NCBI GenBank assembly: GCA_037043015.1
Contig: CM073321.1
Coordinates: 33,706,101 to 33,770,100, forward strand
Direction of reading: 5' to 3'
Origin: Bryum argenteum
Lineage: Eukaryota; Streptophyta; Bryopsida; Bryales; Bryaceae
DNA length: 64,000 bases
Notes under the pieces: model-generated
The model's database searches: none
The model's input: the letters and a program-made list of their open reading frames with translations, nothing else
What the model was told of the DNA's origin: nothing
In this document: one piece after another, positions 47,182 through 60,573 of the stretch
How positions within the stretch are numbered: the first letter of the stretch is position 1
Layout of the letters: each line of letters opens with the position of its first letter
Made by a program: the position numbers and the translations under genes

Positions 47182-50100
47182 ATGGTTTCAATTTCTCTCA
47201 CCTTCACTGAACACATCTCCTCTCGCTTGCCATCCAGCACAATGGATTCCATTCTCAACGTCGTAGACATTAGTTCCAGCATTTCGTCCGCTCCTACACG
47301 CATTCCACCTGGGCCTGATGGCGTGGCTGTTGTCACTCCTCAATGGCTTGCCCTTCGATTTGGATACGATGAGACCTCCTTATAGTTAGAACGCGAGGTG
47401 CTAGACCCAGTTACTCTTCTTGTTCAGTACTCCTAGTTAGAAGCACCTGTGCTTCACGATAACACCAGCAGTATTTGGAAGCTTAGACCAGGCAAATACC
47501 GCCTCTATGGTATCACGAAGTCCGTCATGAACGCAAGTACTGTTCTCTTAACTCCTCGTACTTCTTCTACTATCTCAAATGGAGCTCCGCTCCTAGCTCG
47601 TTTCAAAATCGTACCAGGCCATCGTGTAATATAGATTTGTCGGATTCCTTTAGCGACAAAAAAACATCTCGTGTTCAAACCCGTCGCCCTGCATCCAAGC
47701 TACCTTCACCGAGTTCTGTTTCAATTCCCTCTCTAGATTTAAGTCCTTCGCCATTTACATCGTCACAGGCTAGAAAACCCAAAAAAAATCTACCTTCTCT
47801 TCTGAAACTCAGTTCTGTGTCAGGTACGAAAACTATCTTGAAGAAATTCAACTTCAAAACCATCCGTACTGTCTGTACCCCATTACATCCTCCGTCTTTC
47901 AATGGAGATGTTCCATACATCGTACCTCCCATCACCCCCTCATCTATTCATAGGAATGCCAAGTCTATGGAAGGAATGGACAAGCGTTTTGATGGCCATG
48001 TATAGACGAGGACGATGACCACAAACATCAGCAACACCTTGGGCTTATCCTTTTGCTATTCAAGATGTGTGGGTCATTTGTAGCGCCACAATCAAAATTG
48101 CGATTTCTTAGAACGACCGAATTGGACTGCAGGAGTAAACGAGGTGGAGTTCAAGGGCATTACCAAAGATCCATTTGCGGTTGGCAAAGTACATCCACCT
48201 TCTTCCACCATTGTCTGTAAGATTTGCAAAGAACCTCCAATCTGTGTTGCTCAGTGCTCCGTTAGAATCTTCTATGTCTTCGGGAATGATGATTAGGAGC
48301 GTGCTTGTATTCATCTCGGTACCCACAAACACCCTGTCAAGGTCGGAGTGTATAGATGCACAAAAAAGAAGATAGATGAGTTATTAGGAGAGCATGTCGA
48401 CCGAAATCCCCAAGCAACGGTTTCCAAAATCGTCATGGGAACTAGCATAGATCTGTTAGAAAATATCCTACTCCGTGATGAAGGTGATCCTATAGCCTTG
48501 CAGCTTTCTCTCCAAGAGTTAGAGCGAGTTTTCGAACCATGTAGAGAGTTGAACTCTCCTGCCATACGGCACCGTGTCTACACTTTCAGATTTTTGCGCA
48601 AATATAGAGTTCAAGATGGGATCACTAAGCTTAGAGGGCTTAGCAACTGGGCCTTCGTGCAACGAAACATGTTCCCAGGCCAAGGAGACAACTCCGACAA
48701 AGTCTTCATTTTCAAGATGTGCAAGGTCGGCCATGCTAGCGGCGTTGATCTTGTCCGCCGAATGCAACCTGGCGGCAACCTTTCCCACCCTTGGATGATG
48801 TTCGACCACGTCAAACGAGTCAAAATCAGGACCACTATGGCGTGCCACGTGTACGACTCCCGATACCAACGCATTCTAACTATTGCATGTTGTGATTTCC
48901 AGTCTGAGGATAGAGAAGCTCAACTCATATTTTGGAAGAACCTAAACCATGTTATGGCTAGGCACGGAGTACCAAAGCCTGAGTTTCAAGGATTTATGGC
49001 TGACAGTGCTCAAACTAATTAGAATGTTGTGCGCATAATTTATGGGTCGGGGAACCCTACAGTCCCCATGGAAGGTCGTGAATGAACGTGTTACTTCCAG
49101 TAGACGCAGTCCCTTGAGAAACACACCAAACAATGCATTGTTCACGAACTACAAGATCAACACAAGGTTCTTTGTAAGCAGTACAAAGACGCCCGCATCA
49201 TGGAAGAGGCTGAGACTCGCTACTGGGCCATTTGAGCGTGGTGGTCGTCATCGAACACCACTTCCGAAAGTGGGCTCCGACACCTAGGCCATTGGCTTGC
49301 CTACTGGCATTTCCGCTACAGAAAATGGGGTGGATTTATAGAATTAGTGAGTTTCCTTACCTATATTTTATTTACTTATTTATGATAACGTAATTTATTA
49401 TTTTGATTATATAGGTAAATGATTCTATTTCTCTTTTTTAGATTTCAGAAATTACATTTTTGAAATAAAAAATTTATAAGTTAGAACTATTCTGCCGCAC
49501 ATGTACCCATCATATACTCAAGAAAAACAAATATGTTGAAGCATGTATTAAGCTGTGATGGAAAATGCAATGCAGGAAAAAAAATACTCTCCAGAAGAGT
49601 TAGCGGAGATGCCGTCCTGTAACCTTGCTGAGACGGTACACAATAAATGGTTATAGGCCTCTGGCAATAAGGGAGGGGACCTTTATGTCGCCGCTGTTGA
49701 CAATTATGTTCGCACATTCCTCCAAGTAGTGGCTTATCATCAATTCAACAAGGGTGGCAAAGGTGGTTGTGGCCCATCTACAGAGGAACTTCAACTTCGC
49801 GCTGCTCAAAGCAAAGCTCTCTACACCGCTCAACGCAAAGCTCTTCGCACCGCTCAACGCAAAGCTCATCGAACGAGAGATCCATTAGATATCAACAAGG
49901 CAGTATTGAATTTTCCTAAAGCTCAAGTTTTTTGTACTCGGGACGCCCACTTGGAAGGAGCTAAGGTCTTTGGTACAAAGAAACGGAAGGCAAATGTTCC
50001 AATTGGAGCTGAAGAAGAAACACATCGTCCTGACACCATGAGCTTTTCATATCCTCAAATCGGGAGAAGGGTTACCCAAGCTTGTGCTGTAAGTTTGGGT

Positions 50101-51333
50101 ACTATCTACGAGGAAGACGAAGTTCAAGAATGCCCCTAGGAAACATCTACTTCTCTAAGACCGAGTATCCAACGCGTGACCGCGGTTCAAGAGACTAAGG
50201 TGAACGAGAGGTTGTGGCACATTTCTCAACTCAACGACACATCTTCCAAGGCTTGTTGGGCAAATATGGAAGTGACTAAGAAGAAATGGAAATCACGCAT
50301 AATTCAGAAGGGGAAGGCTACCCCGGCTCCAACTTACAGTGGAATATGGAAGCCCTCTCAGCGCAGCAGCAAAGTTGAAGAACAATTCTTTTTCTGTGCA
50401 GACGATATTGAGAGGTGTGTAAAGGGTTATCGTTGGAGATGGGTTGAGCAATTCTCTCGGACCCAATATCGACCACCTATCCCTTCAGTATGGCCTCTCC
50501 AAATAGGGACAAATCTGACACGTAGCAAAATCGAAGCGTTGGAGAATGCAGGATTCCAACTCCCACAAAAGGAGCGCCTGCCCATAAATCGGACATTCAA
50601 TAACATTGTCCCTCCACGGAACTTGTCACACATCCCGGTGCCTGACGATGCGAACGTCTTTCCCAAATTAACCTCTAAAGGTCCTTGATACAAAATTGTT
50701 TAAATTATCAAAAAGAACCTTCTTCTACTTCAGGTGCAAAGAAACTCAATCTAAGCATTGATTAGAAGATCCAACTGTAGGATCTTGAAGTTAACTTGAC
50801 CCTTTTCTCAAATGTCGATTTTGAACCGTTAATTTTTCTCCAATTTTGAGATTATAATGGTCAAAGTTGGCTGAATTTTCTCCCTGCAGAAATTCCGGAA
50901 AGCGATTTCCGCTTTCTTAGACCTTTAGGGGTTAAGAAAATTCAAGAACCTTCGTCGAGTCACTTCTGCAACACCAAAGTTGATCAAAGTAGTCGATTCG
51001 GCTTGGGCTTTGCAAGCCAGCATACTCAAGGTGACCATGATACCGCAACCTGGTTTTGGTTGTATTGTTGACTTGGAGTTAGATTTGGGGTCAGTTTATC
51101 AAGTTTCAATAAATGCATTGCCTAATTGTACTTGCCCAGTAATGAAGAACACAATCGCTAAGTTGGGTAGGAAAGGATGTCCATGTAGACCCTGTAAGCA
51201 CCTTTACTATATCTTTGTTAGGGTCCATAATTTTGATGCCAATAGCGACCTTTTTATCCACGCGCCTACCTTCAGTTTCAATGAGGTGAATAGGATTCTA
51301 GAGTGTGGGGTCCTAGACCATGCAAGAGACTAG
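47182..51333 (+). pseudogene. MULE-type transposase with zinc finger and SWIM domain, decayed
   Basis: Parts in order: a Ser/Pro-rich N-terminus (47,182-48,005); a zinc finger (about 48,210-48,340: CKICKEPPICVAQC then ACIHLGTHKHPV) like WRKY-GCM1/FLYWCH fingers of MULE proteins; a long open stretch (48,348-49,022) with ILTIACCDFQSEDREAQLIF and FMADSAQTN, the DDE region with its Asp; and, after stops, VRIIYGSGNPTVPM, then ELQDQHKVLCKQYKDA (49,155). A linker follows (49,729-50,688). A SWIM finger follows at about 51,110-51,210 (PNCTCPVMKN then CPCRPCKHLYY). At least six breaks are present. I could not find the terminal inverted repeats. It lies between the 5' exons of element II and its palindrome array, so it probably inserted into element II's leader intron. 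Confidence 0.7.
49780..49872 (+). repeat. 27 bp coding repeat, three units
   Basis: ACCGCTCAACGCAAAGCTCTT-like units, three times, encode AQRKALRT inside the MULE linker. Confidence 0.75.
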
Positions 51334-51865
51334 AGGACACCATACACATACTCTATATCTTATACTATAACATTGTCTCTTTCCTATCTTATATACTATG
51401 ATTTCACAATTTAGTGAAAATCAATATATATAATTATACATGTTTCAAAATCATCTGTTCCTATTTAACAGATTTTATGCTTGTAAGTAGGTATCATGTT
51501 CATGTAATCTTATCGTCTGAGGTAAGAAATGTCTCTATGTGCATATCAAGCATGTATAATTGTAAAATTCTGTCTCCCAATTCCGCGGGTTTAGGGTCTG
51601 AAATCCACGGTAATAAGTCAAGAATATTTGTATATTCTCAAGAATATTCTTTTAAAAAATTTAAAAATCAAAAAAATTTAAATTTTCTTACTAAAAATAC
51701 GAAATCACCGCTCTAAAATCATAATTTCTGACCTCACCGCTCACCGCTCTACGCTCACCCCTCACACCCCGGCTACATCCTTAAATAAACCGACCTATAG
51801 CAATAAGCTTGCGAACATGGAGATCCGCATTCTAAAATTGCGAGACCAGATTAAATTGCGAGACG
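51334..51865. other. AT-rich gap with a short repeat shared with 62.87 kb
   Basis: On the minus strand 51,773-51,585 reads GGTGTGAGGGGTGAGCG, GAGCGGTGAGCGGTGAG, an A/T tract, then CCGTGGATTTC. A similar order (GGTGTGAGCG, GAGCGGT twice, A/T tract, CCGTGGAT) lies at 62,868-63,022. No gene is visible. Confidence 0.4.
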
Positions 51866-52273
51866 ATTTAGCTCGACTCGAGCTAAATAGGCTTGAGATG
51901 TAGGACAAAATTCAGTTCTTGATCTCCTATTTGATTTCTCATGCGCATTTTAACCTGCTCATTTAGCTCGACTCGAGCTAAATGAGCCAACCCCTAGGAC
52001 AAACTTGGGCAATGACATCCGTATTAATACGCTCTATTAAACTTTTCAGCAAATCGCGTGACCATTTAGCTCAACTCGAACTAAATGGGCTTGCGTTGTG
52101 TGACGTAATACAATACTTGATTACTTTTTCTTATCCCATGACCACTTTAACGTGCTCATTTAGCTCGACTCGACCTAAATGAGCTTGCGCTGTATGACAT
52201 AATACAATACTTAATCACTTTTTTGTACCCCATGCGCATTTTAACGTGCTCATTTAGCTCAAGTCGAGCTAAA
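51866..52273. repeat. Array of type B palindromes, period about 95 bp
   Basis: Five palindromes start at 51,866, 51,961, 52,063, 52,158 and 52,251. Arms are ATTTAGCTCGA and TCGAGCTAAAT around one base. Spacers share ATACAATACTT and CATGCGCATTTTAACGTGCTC. The array sits between the leader exon (52,563-53,020, minus) and the coding part of element II, hence in the leader intron. Confidence 0.9.
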
Positions 52274-52318
52274 TGAGCATAGCTGCAGAGATATTATATT
52301 TGATCTAGTAAATTGGCA

Positions 52319-52382
52319 TCGAGCTAAATGGGCATCGAGCTAAATGGGCATCGAGCTAAATAGACATCGAGCTAAATGAGCT
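52319..52382. repeat. Tandem half-sites (CATCGAGCTAAATGGG, four copies)
   Basis: Four head-to-tail units of 14-16 bases, each one arm of the type B palindrome, end the array. They keep the arm but not the symmetry. Confidence 0.9.
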
Positions 52383-52562
52383 GAAAGTTGAAATAAGCGC
52401 ATTCAGCAGAAAAACTCAAATTTCGAAGTCAAGAACACAAATTTGAAGAGCTCCATTACTCTGCGAGCAATATTCATGAACATTGTGCCCTGCAATGTAC
52501 AGAACAAGCTCTGAAAGCGCAACCTCAAATGTAAAACCTAAAATTCAGAATTAGCAACTTAC

Positions 52563-53020
52563 AATAGGCGCAAGAAGCTCGTCGAAAAATGCGAAATGAG
52601 GATGCGGCAGGCCAGGACGCAGCAGGAATCGAGAAGGCGCGGAACAACAAGCACGAATCGAGAAGGAACGCTGTTGGCGCAGCGATGAGTAGGAACGATG
52701 AGCGGAAACGACAAGCAGGAACGACAAGGAGCGCCCTAAATTCTCAAAACGAGGAAGAGGCCGAGCATGAAAGGAGGAGCAGCAGATGAGCATGAATCAA
52801 GGAGGAGGGGCGCTACAGCGCTGTAGGCGCGGCGGAAAACGAAGACGAAGAACGCGAAGAGGAGATGGCGATGGAGCTGAACGCGAAGACGAAGGCTGGA
52901 GCACGCTGCAGCTGGGCGGAATGAGCTGGGCGGGGGGAAGCTGCTCCCGCTCTGTACCTCAGCTCGTCCGCCGCCATTTAGGAGGTACCCGAGCTGACCG
53001 GGCTGCCCGATTTGCCCGTT
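52563..53020 (-). promoter_or_regulatory. Non-coding leader exon and promoter-like region of element II
   Basis: On the minus strand a GC- and CT-rich tract ends in a strong donor (CCTATT|GTAAGTT, near 52,563). Short repeats (TTCTCGATTC, TCGTTCCT) fill it. Its outer edge near 53,000 reads CGGGCAAATCGGGCAGCCCGG, similar to the outer edge of element I. The open frames on the plus strand are not conserved. Confidence 0.5.
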
Positions 53021-53030
53021 TTATTTTCTA

Positions 53031-54612
53031 AACTTTTTTACTTTTTTTGTTTTCATTACATTTTTTTGATTAAATTACTTCTATGTTCGAATCTTTGATG
53101 AATTGGTAGAAAATTTAGATAAGATGAGAAGAAATATTTTTAAATCTTAGAGTAGGTAATGTGATCCAATAAAAAGGATGGTGATTTTATAACTTTTATA
53201 ACTTGTGAAAAAGACGCATCTATATGCTATGAGTTTTTTGCAAAAGTTTTAATACATTAAAACTTTGAATAATAGGAGACATGTAAATAAAATGCGAGAA
53301 TAAGATTTTTGTACTTGTACTACTTTATAAGAACCTTAAAAAAAATAATAGAATCATAAATTAAAATATAGAAGTAACAGATCTACATGTCATCATTTAC
53401 GTTAACCCTCCTAGGTTTGAATAAGGAGGTGGTTATCATTTCTAAAACAAGACCATATATTTGTGGTGGACGGTTAAAAATACTGTAGGATAAATGAAAC
53501 TATGTGTAAAAACGAACGTGAGAATTCAATAATCCAACAGAATTTAGAATAAGTAAAAACAACAAATGTATGGGCAAAAAGAGAGTGTAAGCAGATTTTA
53601 TAACTTTCATAGAAAATAAATCTTAAGTATGTAACCGTATGAATTACTACCTAAGTTGTATATATATATATATATATATATATGTATGAAAAATTTGTAA
53701 TTCAGCTTTCTTATTGATCATGAAAGCATTATGTTCAAAGATGAAAAATAAATCTTTTTTTTCTTCATGCATAATGGTTTTGCTATATTTCCTGAGCCCA
53801 AAAAACCACTTTCGAAATATTTCTGAAGTAGCGTTTTTTCAATTTCTTATTTATATTGACTTTGAAGTGTCCTCTTAGTAAATAAATTTTACCCTTCGGT
53901 ATTATAAAACCTATAAAAAATTTGATCTTTTACATAGAGATATGCGAAAATTCAATAAAAATTGGAAAATTTAGCATATACCGCACTTGTGTGCAAATTT
54001 CACGATTAATGCTCTATTAGAGCCTCAAACCTTAACCACGCATATCTCCTAATCAATGATGAATTCTGAAGCATGTATGCCTTTCTTTGATTTGATAGTC
54101 AATTCTTAGGCTTCCTCTTCAGCATTAAATTTGTTGTTGAGCGTCAGTTATTGTCTAATTGTATGAAAATGTAGTAGTGACCCGTAAATTGCTAAAACAA
54201 TAATTACCATCAATAATAAATTACCTAATAATAATTTAGGAAATTCATATTTATTTATTCAATTTGGTTTTTCGGATCTTTATATTAACTTTTGAAAACA
54301 TCATTATAAGAATTATGGTATTCATGTTATGGGACTAAGTTCTGTACATGACGTTTAACCTTAAACTTATTTAAATATGAGAGATGAAAGCAGTTTTAAT
54401 CAGAACCAAACAAGTCGGTTGACCCTAAAGCGCCAAGGTAGACTCAAAATATCGCATGTATGAATTTGTCACCATAAACGTTATAAACAGTATCAATTAC
54501 AATCATTGCCTACCTGATTCAGCAAGTTTCTAATGATAAAGATGAATATATTATAGATTGATAACCATACTATGTACAGGTCTAAGCCGGATTACTGCTT
54601 TCAAATGCAAAC
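53031..54612. other. AT-rich non-coding DNA
   Basis: A short (TA)n lies at 53,660-53,682. No gene or strong repeat is visible. Confidence 0.5.
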
Positions 54613-55197
54613 TAGGGACCCCTAAGAACTAACTTGGGATCCCAACTGAATTTAGAAAATCTAATTTTATCATTTTATTAAAACTAGTGCATAGAACTAG
54701 AGTCCGAACAAATTCACTTAGGATCCGCTTATTTATATCTAAAACATAAATACAAAAGACCTCTTTACTATTTATAATTATAAGCCTAAATGCAAACTTG
54801 GAACCTCTAAATGCAAACTTGGGACCGGAAGTACAAACTTGGGACCCGCAAGTACGAACTTGGGACCCACAAGTACGAACTTGGGACCCACAAGTACAAA
54901 CTTGGGACCCACAAGTACGAACTTGGGACCCACAAGTACAAACTTGGGACCCACACGTACAAACTTGGGACCCGCAAGTACAAACTTGGGACCCGCAAGT
55001 ACAAACTTGGGACCCGCAAGTACTAACTTGAGACTCGCAAGTACGAACTTGGGATCCTCTAGTGCAAACTAGGGACCCTGAAGTACTAATTTGGGATCCC
55101 AACTGAATTTTAGAATCCAATTTTATGATTCTATCAAAATTAGTGGATAGAACTAAAGTTTAAACAATTAGGATCCTATTATTCATATATATCTTTA
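54613..55197. repeat. 21 bp minisatellite framed by a direct repeat of about 125 bp
   Basis: The minisatellite (54,785-55,065) has about thirteen units of AAGTACGAACTTGGGACCCAC with C/A and G/A variants. The unit is a multiple of three, so several frames stay open with seven-residue repeats. The flanks 54,613-54,740 and 55,070-55,197 are direct copies (GGGATCCCAACTGAATTT, ATAGAACTA, TAGGATCC). Confidence 0.9.
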
Positions 55198-58100
55198 TTA
55201 GAGTCGATCATAATTCACAAGGAAACTGTGACGCCCAATGTAACCAACGAGATTCTAAGATTTCAATCAAGCAAGAGGAACCCCTTGAGCTTCTTTTATA
55301 TCGCCTTCTATTCGGATAGCTTACATTCCTTAGAAGAAATATGAGGGATGACACTCAACTTATCTTGAGTTTCAATTTGGTGCGAAAAGATTGGAGCAAA
55401 CTCTCCAACGTTTTGCATTCTTTCATGTTCAAGAATGTCGAAACGCTGCTTCGGCTATACTTAGAAGCTGTAGAATCAACAAAAATACAACGTTTTTTCT
55501 TATGAAGTATGCGATTCCGCTCCTGCCACAACAAAAAGACATAAGCAAACCTAAGTTTCTTAAGATTGTAAGGTACAGAATCACGAAAAATTATTTTTGA
55601 TTCTACATACTCCGCTTTCATTAGTAAAACATGCTCCATGTTTGATATACACCATTGCTTATTTAATTTTTGTTTAATTCAACTTTATTACATTATTGAC
55701 TTTTATTAAAACAAACTTTTATAAGATCATAAATCTATTGTAAATGTATTAATCCTCACAAGCTCGTCAAGTCCACTGTTCTCTCACTAGAACTTGCGTA
55801 GATTGGTATGCTCATAAAGTAATCAGTCTTTCTCATTTTAGGTCTTCACATTTGGCATATTGCAACGAGATTACAGTCCGTGCTCAGAGTTTTTCACTAA
55901 TTTGCTTCAATGTTGTATCTTGGGGTGCACGTCCATGTAAAAATTATGTTATCATGAACAATTTATCATGTTGAATTAAAATATATATTCAAAGTTATAA
56001 ACAATTATTACAATTAATTCTATTAAGGAAGATGAACGGTCGTGTTTTATTTCTACGAGTTGTGTCGCTTCTAAAAAGCTAGACCTCTTACTTTAATTTA
56101 GACAATAAGCGGACTAGACATATAATATCTATCTAACCACACTTCTCTATCAGCCGAGTGATCTGAATGGTTTTCAGTATTAGTCAATTCTTTGTTGATA
56201 TATGTTTCAATCTAATGAATTCTTTTTCAAAACAAGGCTTGAATAGGTCCTTTCAAAAAACCACTTACTAAGTCTTATAGTTCATATACATATATTATGT
56301 TTTGTTTTGGTAAATGCTTTTCTTAAAACTACAGCTCAAATTATTTTTTGTAGAAGTGTATATTAACTTAACTTCATTTTGACTTACTTTCTCACGTAGA
56401 AAGTGATATCGTAGCTCTATGTGTTTAGATTTATCATGGATCTTAAAATTCTGAGTAAGACCGAACATCCGGTACCATCTACAAACTATTTCTCCGGTAG
56501 CCCCATTTACAACAATATGAAGGATGTGAAGTGTGTAAAGAATGTGAAGAACGTGAAAAATAAGTGAGAATATTGTAGAAAAATGTAAAGAATGTAGGTG
56601 TAGCATGTGTAGAGTTTAAAGAATGTGCAGGGTCGAGAGAATGAAGTATTTGACGCTACTTGTACACCACTGAAGCTCAACCGAAAGATAAAGATAAAGA
56701 TTCTGTTAAACTAATTTCATTGCTCCCATTTTGTCATAATTATGAAAGAATATAACTTTTGCAAGAGTAGGATCGCATTCATTTATAAAATTATGTGCCA
56801 TGGCAAGCTTAAGTTTCTACTATTAGTTAAAAACAAAAAAAAAAAAAAAAAAAAACTATGGTTTTTTTTCTTCTATATTTATCATTTTTCTTTTAAATTT
56901 TTTTGATGAACTATCTTATTTGTAATTAAATTTTTTGTGTATTTTATTATTTATTTATAATAAGTACTTTATTTCTTTGAGATCTTAGACTACACTGTTG
57001 TTTATTTATTTTTATTCTATTCAACTTTATTACGTAAGTGACGATTATAAAAATGAACTTTTATAAGAGCATAATACTATTATAAATTTTATGGTACTTT
57101 TTTATTAAATTAAATTACATTTTTCATAGAGTTTTAAGATTTACATTTATGAAAACGATTTTTTCTAAGAAGAAGATTAAGAATCCTTCTTTACTTGTAA
57201 CTGCAAAAAAAAATCTTGTTTAGTAACTTTTATGTTATAAGTCTGTACTTTATTATTTAAAATTATGGTATTTTTTATCTTAAAAATTATATTTTATTGA
57301 TAGTCACACGTAATAACTGATTACAGCCATATTAACAAAAGTTTGTAGCAAAGTTAGATTTCATTTTAAAGTTTGAAATTAAAATTACAAAGTTTTTGCA
57401 TGTTTTCTATTAGTTGTAATAATTTGAACCTAATTTAATAAATGATAATTTTATATTAAAACCTCATTTCAAAACTGCAAAGAATTTTCTTTTTTACATA
57501 TGGTTTTTATTCTTTATTCTATAAAACAATTTAATCTCTATATTCTTAAAAAAGTTTACGTAATTCTAAAAAATACCTTTAAGTAGTTTTTAAAAAAAAT
57601 ACCTAGTGTTTGACGCACGAATTCTAAAATTTGTGTTTTTCAGTACTTTTCCATACGGATTGTAGTTCAAAGTAACTACCAAGTTTACAATATTTTAGAG
57701 TGTAGTATTTATGATCCAAAGTTAAGTGTTTAGGGTTTAGGGTTTACTATAGAGTATAGAGTTTAGTGTATAGGGTTTAGGCTATAGGTTTTAGGAATTA
57801 AGGTTTTGGATTTAGGGTTAATGGTTCAGGATTAAGATTTAATTATTTTTGAAGTTAACGACTTAGGATTGAAAGGTAAAGATAGAAGCTAGATAGCAAC
57901 TTTATGAAGAAAAACGTAAGTGCGGATACATTCAAAATTTTTAAAAATAGGTTTAGAATACCATAATATAAAAATCATCTTAGCATAAGAATCGAAGTAA
58001 AACTAAATATTATTATGCTTTGGATATCACACATAGAATACTAAACTTGTAAAATATACTTACTCACTAAACGTTAACAAGACTTAATACTAAACGAATA

Positions 58101-59930
58101 ATATTATACTTTAAATATAATATATGGAATAATACACTTAAAAAAAGTAAATAATAAACTTAGATTTCCTCAACTTATTCACTAAGTACTTATCTAAGAG
58201 TATCTCACATAAATAAATTGAATATTATGTTTATGATAACCATTTGTAGAATACAACATTCAGCATAATTGAATAATATACTTAATATACCACACCTAAT
58301 TAAGTAGAAACTAATTTTATAGAATCACATTTAAATAAATTAAATCTTACAATACCTCACATCACGTGTCGATTTTGATAAATTGAGCATAAATGCTAGG
58401 CATAAAGGCTTAGCAAATGTTAATAGCATCCGCCATTTCACATGCTAATTTACCAAAATAAACCTAACAATTGTTATGATTGAAATATGAAAGTAAAGCA
58501 AACAGATTCACATACTCTATTCTACTTTCCATTTGATACTTCATCAGAGCTTTATCAAACTCTTCGAAGTTCTGCGTACTTAATTTTGTATAAAATAAAA
58601 TAAAATCATTCAAGACTACATCAATCCAAGGTAGACAACGAGAACAATTTGTTTTCCCTCTAAACATTTATCAAGTATAAGTTTCATGTAATTAAATATT
58701 TTCATGTCTTTTTCCCTATCCTCTATTTAAGCTCATCTTGTAAAGGTTCAAATGACAAATGACACTATATCTTTAATTACTAGAAGCTTCTTTTTCTCTT
58801 TGTGTAGTCGGATGAATCGTAAAAAATGTTTGCAACAATGGTAAAAGTTTTATTATTAAAGTTTTATTGATTTTTAAAATATCGATTGTTAAGTTAATTA
58901 TGATCAGGGTTTAGAGTTTTTCATTACGGTTTTATGGTTTGATGACAACTTGACTAATTCCTTTACTAACAATACATTAACTCGCCATACATTAACTCGC
59001 CATACATTAACTCGCCACAAAAATTCACCAAAAAAATTTCTTGGCTCAAATAAAAGCCATGCAAATGAATGGTAAAAACTACCGAAAATTTTACAAAGGA
59101 AAAATAGTCCAAAACTAGACCCTTTGCATTCAATATCATGCCTTATCTTCAAAACATCTTCAATCTTGTTAAGGTTTCTACCGCTTAGACTAGGCTCTAA
59201 TTATAGGCCATCCCAAAAAATTAAGTTGAAATCCAACGGTGGATGAGGGAGATATAGCTTCACAAATATCATCCGTTTTGTCACTTTTTCTGTTGACAAA
59301 ACATCATTGCAAATCGAATAGCAAAATCATTGTGATCAGAAAACTTCTCACTACAAAGTTGTTAAGAATCACCTTAAGATCATGACCATGAAAAAGAAAA
59401 TCATGAAAAACTATTTTTAATTTCACATATTTGGCTTGCAATGATAATACATGCCCCATGCTTGGAGACCCAAAAACAAGAGCTGTCTTCACTAAAGTGC
59501 ATTCCATTAATTCATACTTTATTGTATGGGCTTGCAAATTTTGCAACACAAACTAGACTTGATTTGGAACATAACCCAAGTGATTTCATCCAAAATGGAC
59601 CTAGAATGAAGAAGATATGGCTATTAAAAGTTGCTGCCTTCCATCCAATATGTTGTTTATCGACATTCACCGCATTTAGGGGTTAACATTCTAGTGCCCA
59701 ATATGTGATTATTTTGTTAATTTGAGTTTGGGTTATCCATTTTCCTCGCGAATCCGGTTTTTTTAAGTACAATTATGTAATTTCTATTTTTAGAAACATT
59801 CTGGATTTCTCGGAAACTTAACTTCAAATGATTTTTACTCTCCCATGATGTCCCCGTTCCCCCCGAAGTTCCCTCCTTTTTGACCAGTACACGGCCAAGA
59901 CCAACCACATCGCTTTTACTCAAAATTCTC
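55198..59930. other. AT-rich intergenic DNA with old repeat fragments
   Basis: No gene is recognised. A segment at about 55,575-55,650 resembles 59,395-59,470 (ATCATGAAAAACTATTTTT, ACATGCCCCATG), so an unidentified dispersed repeat is present twice. A degenerate TTTAGGG stretch lies at 57,720-57,830. CATACATTAACTCGC is repeated three times at 58,970-59,015. A/T runs are common (for example 56,830-56,853). Confidence 0.5.
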
Positions 59931-59939
59931 TGAGCATTA

Positions 59940-60336
59940 GTGGCCTTTTTTGGCGCCGTTTTTCTACCGAGTTGGTGCTCTTTTTTGGCACCACATTTTT
60001 CTCCTCCGCTTGGTGTTGCTCGCTCTTCTTTCTCATTGCACACTATCCAACTACTCCGCTGCTCCGCTCCTCTGCTCCTCCGATCCTCCGCACCTTCGCA
60101 CCTTTGTCCTTGGCCTGACCTGTGCACCTCCGCACCTCCGCACCTTTGCCCTCTGCCTTCACTGTACTCCGTTTTGCCTATACTCTTTTTCACGTTTGTG
60201 CTTCCAGTTTAGTAAATTCTGAATAGGGTTTGGGACTCTTAGTAGCTCTGGAGTTGATGCGCATGCTGCTTTTGAGGATGTTCGGGGCCTTTGTTGAATT
60301 ATTGCAGCTCTCGGGCACGGCGTGAAGGTGAGTTTG
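59940..60336 (+). promoter_or_regulatory. Leader exon of element III transposase
   Basis: A CT-rich tract with CTCCGCACC and CTGCTCCTCCG repeats ends in a good donor (GTGAAG|GTGAGTTTG, near 60,331). The palindrome array follows in the presumed intron and the start codon lies at 61,280. No TATA box is certain. Confidence 0.45.
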
Positions 60337-60573
60337 ATCAATAACCTTAATTTCAATGTGTAACAAGAATTTGTTGTTGATTGGTCATATATTGCCTTCA
60401 TCGTGGTGCATTCCTGATGGCAAAGTAGATTTCGTCGTAGTTGGTGTGCACGGAAATCGAGGCAAATATATTGTTTTACTTGTGCATGGTTCCCAAGAAT
60501 CATTCTCACAAATCACTGTGCACAAATATCAAGGCAATTTCTTATCACGAATGCATGTAACATAGACAAGCAC

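Noticed and set aside
52589-53031. Plus-strand open frames with Arg-rich products
   Set aside because: They lie on the strand opposite a leader exon with a good splice donor and show no family likeness.
54629-55120. 163-codon open frame with CTCGSQV repeats
   Set aside because: It is a translation of the 21 bp minisatellite; other frames and the opposite strand are equally open.
55355-59549. Two related minus-strand open frames (55.36-55.64 and 59.30-59.55 kb)
   Set aside because: They share DNA similarity as a dispersed repeat, but I could not assign a protein family or a retroelement domain.
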